Below, piece by piece: positions 60,186 through 64,000 of a stretch of 64,000 bases of DNA. The notes beneath the pieces are model-generated. The model was not told the origin of the DNA and did not search any database. It saw nothing but the letters and a program-made list of their open reading frames with translations. The stretch comes from Sphagnum compactum (taxonomy: Eukaryota > Bryophyta > Sphagnopsida > Sphagnales), in assembly GCA_965153455.1 (NCBI GenBank), contig OZ234500.1, forward strand, positions 14,321,579 through 14,385,578. The letters are read 5' to 3'. Position 1 is the first letter of the stretch; each line of letters opens with the position of its first letter. The translations under genes were made by a program, and so were the position numbers.

Positions 60186-60206
60186 ATGGAGATTGAAGAA
60201 GTTTGA
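60186..60206 (+). promoter_or_regulatory. Short upstream ORF (MEIEEV)
   Basis: ATG at 60,186, six codons and TGA. If this part is in the mature leader it would be the first of several upstream ORFs and could lower translation of the bHLH. Confidence 0.3.
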
Positions 60207-60431
60207 GCTTGATGGGTGTTGTTGTTGTTTTGTTTTGTCAGGCTTCTAGTGGGTGGGTTTTAGGAGGCGATGAGAAGATCAGAAACTGTCATCAGGTGTA
60301 AAAGTTGAGGAGACTCGAAGGCGAGATTCTGACCTGGTTTTCCAACAGTCTTGCGCTTGTCTAAGAGATCCGGGAGCTGTAGAGGATTTTGCACAACACT
60401 TGTAAGTGCGTGTGTGTGTTTTGGGTTGTCG

Positions 60432-60536
60432 ATGGCGCTTGCATTGAAGTTCTGGAATTTGTGGTTCGGGAACAACGTCGCCAGAGCTTTCAAGATGCGA
60501 ACTGGTCAAGAAGACCCATGCGGCAGCTGCTGCTGA
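60432..60536 (+). promoter_or_regulatory. 34-codon upstream ORF
   Basis: ATG GCG in a favourable context (gtcgATGGcg) starts a peptide beginning MALALKFWNLWF and ending GSCC before TGA at 60,534. It lies 306 bp before the bHLH start codon, fully upstream and in the same GC-rich DNA. The aromatic-rich N-terminus is unlike random frames nearby. It may be a conserved-peptide upstream ORF that tunes translation of the main protein, or chance. Splicing of the leader could also remove it. Confidence 0.4.
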
Positions 60537-60757
60537 ACCCTCTTCGGCCTTGGAAAAACAAAATTGTTAAAAGAAAGCGCTAATATAGTCGTCGCAAATC
60601 CCAAACCATTTTTCCTTTTGGTGAAGAAAGTCGGAGAAGACGAGCTTCAGCCGGCCGGGAATGCTACAAACCTTGACAAGCTCTGGAAGTTTGTCGAGTT
60701 TGAGATTCACCTCTGGTCGATTGATTCAGTTTGTGTCTGCGCAACAATTCGCAGTCA

Positions 60758-60783
60758 GTGCGTGCGTGCGTGCGTGCGTGCGT
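60758..60783. repeat. (GTGC)n microsatellite just before the start codon
   Basis: Six GTGC units in a row, 60 bp upstream of ATG 60,843, inside the presumed leader. Confidence 0.9.
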
Positions 60784-60842
60784 CAAAACGATTCACTCGA
60801 GAGGAAGAAAGAAGAAGAGGGGAGAAGAGCTTCAGACTAGAT

Positions 60843-63800
60843 ATGGAAGATGTGGGGTTATGGCAAGCTTACGAGGCGCAAGCGCTCATGTACAACGCGG
60901 CGCCAGACAACCACCAGACGGCGAGCGTTGCAGACTCCCCGGCGTGCACGCCGCAGCAATCGTCTTTCCTTCCTTGCTGGAATGAGAGCTGGTTGCATGC
61001 ACCCAGAGGATCTCACGAGGAAATTCACGACGTCTCGACGCTCGTCTCCACGCCTTCTCTCCTCGTGGACACGGTCTCTTTCGAGCAGCGGCACCACCAG
61101 CGGTTCATCCAGGCGGTTTCTTCTTCTTCTTCTTCTCCCGAGCTTCTTCAAAATATTGTTGTGCCGTGCACTGGATCTGATGGCCTGTGGCAGCTACCGC
61201 ACCACAGCAGCGGCGGCGGCAGCTCCCTCCTGGCTTCCGAGCTCTACAGCCGCAGCTCGGGAGGAGATGATCATTCCGAGTTGCACAAGTCGACGACACA
61301 AGTCGGACACTTCTCCAACATGTCCATGGCTAGAACTTCCAATTCAGACTTCCAGTCGGGATACAACAACGACAAGCTCTTGATCCAACCTGCAACTCCT
61401 GGAGCTGCTTCTGCTGGTGGTGGTGGTGGAGGTGGAGCTATGATGATGAGCACTAGGACTCATCAGTTTAGCGGAGGAACTGTGCCGCAAATGCATGCGA
61501 CAACAGCAGGCGGCTCTGTGCGTCGGGATTCCTGTCTGGACGAGCTTTTACAAAATCCTCACAAGCTTTATCAGCTTCCGGTTGTTGTTCCCGAGAAGAT
61601 TCAGATGGCAGCAATCATGGATCCACGGTTCAGTCCCAGAGGCAATGGCGCTGCTACTGCTACGATGAATGAGCAGCAGGAGAATCTACCGCGGCAGACG
61701 GGAGTTGCAGCAGCTGGAGGGATGAAGAGCATGGCGAGCTTCAACCCCGGTCCCTATGTCAGTAGTAGTAAGAGTGCTGCTGCTCCTGCTCCTGCTGTTG
61801 GTGAGAGGCAGGAGCAGGGCATCTTAGCAACGCACAAGACATGGTTCGAAAACAAGCCAGGCAACAATACTACTGCGCCCAACAACATGCCAGGGTTTGA
61901 TCAACTGGGTGGATCTTCTGCACAGCGGATTGTTGCATCACTGCAGCAGCAACAGCAGCAGCAAATGGTGGTTAGGCCTCAGTCGTTGGGGAATGAGTGG
62001 CCTTCCAGGAGGATGATGTCTAGCATCCCTGTGGTGCCTTTGCCTGCTCCATGGTTGAAGCCAGTAGTTGATGAGAGAAGAAGCAGCATTGTCATCATGC
62101 AGCCAGAAGCAGCAGCAGGGACTACTACTGCTTTGAGGTGTGCCTCGCCAAGATGCCCTTCTCCTGCTGCTGCTGCTTCTTCTGGGAGCACTGTCGCCTT
62201 CATCAATTCTCGCAAGCGATCAATCTTGGTAAGATTTCTGTCATCTCTGTCCTCTTTCTTTCTGAAAGTTGTCTTCTTGTGTCTCTCTCCAGATGGTGTA
62301 AGATCTGTCTCTGCAGTAGCACGCCACTTCTTCACAAAGGCAATGCTCTTTCAGGAAGCAAGCTTCAGGCTTCTACTCATCAAGAAACATCATCATCATC
62401 TCCTTCTTCTGCTTCTTCACAAAGCAAATGCTCTTTCAGCATGCAATATTCTTCTCATTAAGAGACAATCTTCCTCTTCCTCTTGAAGCCTGGTATGCTC
62501 CTCTTTCACTCACATTCTTCTCATCAGGCAACATGATCCTCTTCTTCAAAATCCCAAGCTCCTCTTTCACTAACATTCTTCTCATCAAGATTCATCATCT
62601 TCTTCATCAAGAAGTTCATGCTCTTACAGTAACATTCTTCTCATTGAGAAACACTGTCATCTTCCTCTTCATCAAAAAGTTCATGCTCTTTCACTAATGT
62701 TCTTCTCATCAAGAAACATTGTCATCTTCCTCACCAAGTCCATGCTCGTACAGTAAGGTTCTTCTCATTGAGAAACATCATCTACTTCTTTCACATAGTC
62801 TTCCATGCTCATTCTCATCAAGAACCATCACGTCTTCTTCTTCACAAAGTCCACCCTCTTTCAATTCAATCCTTCTCAAGCAACATCGTCTTCTCCTTCA
62901 CAAAATCCATGCTCTTTCTCCTTGAACCTTCTCATCAAGAAACATTGTTGTCATCTTCTTCACAAAGTCAAGATCACATATCTATTCGCCAATTGTCTGG
63001 TCATGGACTTGTAAAACTAAAATGTTGGAGCATTTGAGAGATCATCACCATTGCAATTTGTGACAAATTTTTGTTGTTACAGCTGAAAGTTGTTGTATGC
63101 TGCTATATTATGCGGTTTTCCATCTTGATCCGGTTTCAGCAAACAGAGAAACTTGGTATTCAAGCATCAAGGTTACCTTGTTTCTTCAACTTCAGAGGGG
63201 TACATTTTTTGGGCATTCCCTTCACTGAATTTACTGAGGAGTAGGCCATCACTTGAAGCATGGGTTGGCCAGATCACTTGCTGTAAGAAACAAGATAGTT
63301 CATCGCTGTGGCATATACTACTAGTGTCATTGCTAGTGTTCTTATGTGTCATTGCTGTTACCAAATCCGTTGACATCTCTTGGATCTCTGTGATGTTTTT
63401 CTACTTTTACATCATGATCTGATCACGAATAGGTCCTGTCCTCATTGCCGATTCAGACAATTCTCTAACAGGTTTTTTCTGAAATGGCTTTCTCCACAAT
63501 GGGTTATTCACAGTGAAAGGATGAGGAGACAATGTCATGCATGTCTAGTACTCTTGGAGCCATTGAATTCCTCTTTGATTGCAGATATGGGACTTTACTG
63601 TCACAGCAGGCAATTGACTAAGTCATGTGGCAGGCACAAAGAGAGATTAATGAGTTTTTGTAGGGATGTTGGTGGGGATGGGTTTTGGGGGTTGGGGTTT
63701 AACTTCAGCAAGGGGACAGCTTTGAAGGAAGCTTTCAGAATATAGGAAAGAAGCCAGTGGCTGGAGGAGGTGTGCCATGGTCAGATCAGGATGGGTGCAG

Positions 63801-63951
63801 CCGATTGGAGTTTCTAAGCACAGCAGCCCATAAGCAAGTATCTCAGAGCACAGCAAGTGGGAGCAGAGCTCTTGGCCCTGCTCTCAACACGAACCTGAAA
63901 CCTCGGGCACGTCAAGGCAGTGCCAATGATCCGCAAAGCATTGCAGCTCGG
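60843..63951 (+). CDS. bHLH transcription factor, RSL/RHD6-like (partial; exons 60,843-62,228 and 63,709-63,951)
   Basis: A nuclear DNA-binding regulator. Exon 1 starts at ATG 60,843 (gatATGG; the same frame is open further upstream but without an ATG) and gives 462 residues. These begin MEDVGLWQAYEAQALMYN and are otherwise Ser/Gly/Ala/Gln-rich and probably disordered: Ser run 93-98, Gly run 192-198, Gln run near 368-374. It ends FINSRKRSIL at a good donor (cttg|gtaaga). The frame fits an acceptor at 63,708 (taacttcag), adding 81 residues: QGDSFEGSFQNIGKK and so on to KPRARQGSANDPQSIAAR, then a donor at 63,952 (cgg|gtataa). An alternative acceptor at 63,738 keeps the frame and drops 10 residues. 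The tail is the start of a bHLH basic region with the DPQSIAAR signature of subfamily VIII, closest to RSL/RHD6 proteins, which promote root hair and rhizoid growth. The key Glu-Arg contact residues, both helices and the stop codon lie beyond the window. IND/HEC-type or LRL relatives are less likely. No other gene is near. Confidence 0.8.
62345..62965 (+). repeat. Pyrimidine-rich intronic minisatellite, about 60-65-bp unit, about 10 copies
   Basis: Units read ttcttctcatcaagaaacat, then a tcatcttcctc-rich part, then tcatgctctttcactaNN. Starts are near 62,372, 62,449, 62,513, 62,574, 62,634, 62,699, 62,759, 62,812, 62,869 and 62,928. The array fills the middle of intron 1 of the bHLH gene and its sense strand is C/T-rich. 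Forward frames stay open for 60-90 codons because TTC/CTC/ATC codons dominate. Translation without splicing would end at the TGA at 62,484-62,486, giving a protein without the bHLH domain. Confidence 0.85.
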
Positions 63952-64000
63952 GTATAAATCTTCCTTCAACTGCATGCAGTTTAGGAGCTCTATTTTAAAC

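Larger units (their letters stand above)
59055..60842 (+). promoter_or_regulatory. Promoter and long leader of the bHLH gene
   Basis: Base composition switches sharply to GC- and CpG-rich here. There are G-rich runs near 59,060-59,092 and 59,576-59,597, a CT tract (separate entry) and no TATA box close to it. Acceptor-like sites preceded by pyrimidine tracts occur at 59,728 (ctctctgacttgcag) and 60,240 (gttttgttttgtcag), so the leader may contain introns. Several upstream ATGs precede the main start. The transcription start cannot be fixed. Confidence 0.5.

Noticed and set aside
60564-60842. N-terminal extension of 93 codons to the bHLH frame
   Set aside because: The frame is open but begins at TTG, has no ATG, and crosses the GTGC microsatellite. 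ATG 60,843 is the first good start in frame.
62229-62486. Read-through end of the long bHLH-gene frame as a C-terminus
   Set aside because: A good donor (gtaaga) lies at 62,229 and the text after it is encoded by pyrimidine-rich intronic repeats; the bHLH domain continues only if spliced.
1-64000. CRISPR arrays, operons or bacterial defence systems
   Set aside because: The tandem arrays have no unique spacers of fixed length between identical repeats, no cas-like proteins exist, and the window is plainly eukaryotic.

Overview
This looks like nuclear DNA from a land plant with a large, repeat-filled genome. The evidence is one intron-containing, CpG-rich gene for a plant-type bHLH transcription factor at the right edge, a decayed plant-style hAT transposase, CACTA-type miniature elements, tRNA-derived SINE-like heads and plant-type TTTAGGG teloboxes. 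Features that would suggest a bacterium (operons, ribosome binding sites, dense coding) are absent. The species cannot be fixed from the sequence. A fern, lycophyte, bryophyte or other large-genome plant would all fit; this is inference.

Layout. Positions 1 to about 59,050 hold no gene I can support. The stretch is AT-rich and made of old, diverged repeats. At least eight dispersed families occur two to four times inside the window (called A to H here), several as inverted pairs many kilobases apart. Tandem arrays have units of about 46 bp (3.1 kb), 47 bp (10.6 kb), 396 bp (26.4 kb), 104 bp (30.2 kb), 31 bp (46.4 kb), about 75 bp (49.5 kb), 74 bp (54.9 kb) and about 143 bp built on ATCC (58.6 kb). 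Between them sit short terminal-inverted-repeat elements: a CACTA miniature element with a visible TTG target duplication (37.18-37.34 kb), two CACTA-like relatives (30.2 and 44.0 kb), and others at 2.5, 33.4, 44.7 and 45.1 kb. An unusual element at 35.7-36.25 kb has arms that carry tRNA-like A and B boxes.

The one recognisable protein relic in this part is a plus-strand hAT transposase at about 39.71-42.40 kb. A BED zinc finger, the DDE core and the C-terminal dimerisation region can all be traced, but stops and frameshifts are frequent and the first catalytic Asp reads as Tyr.

The right end (about 59.1-64.0 kb) is GC-rich and genic. A long leader with a CT tract, G-rich runs and upstream ORFs precedes an exon starting at ATG 60,843. 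A splice donor at 62,229, an intron holding a roughly 60-bp pyrimidine-rich minisatellite, and a second exon to 63,951 follow. The second exon ends inside the basic region of a bHLH domain of the RSL/RHD6 type (the group that controls root hairs and rhizoids in land plants). The rest of the domain lies beyond the window. No new defence or metabolic system is visible; the most unusual items are the inverted tRNA-like element, the CACTA-like element with an internal triplication, and the leader and intron architecture of the bHLH gene.
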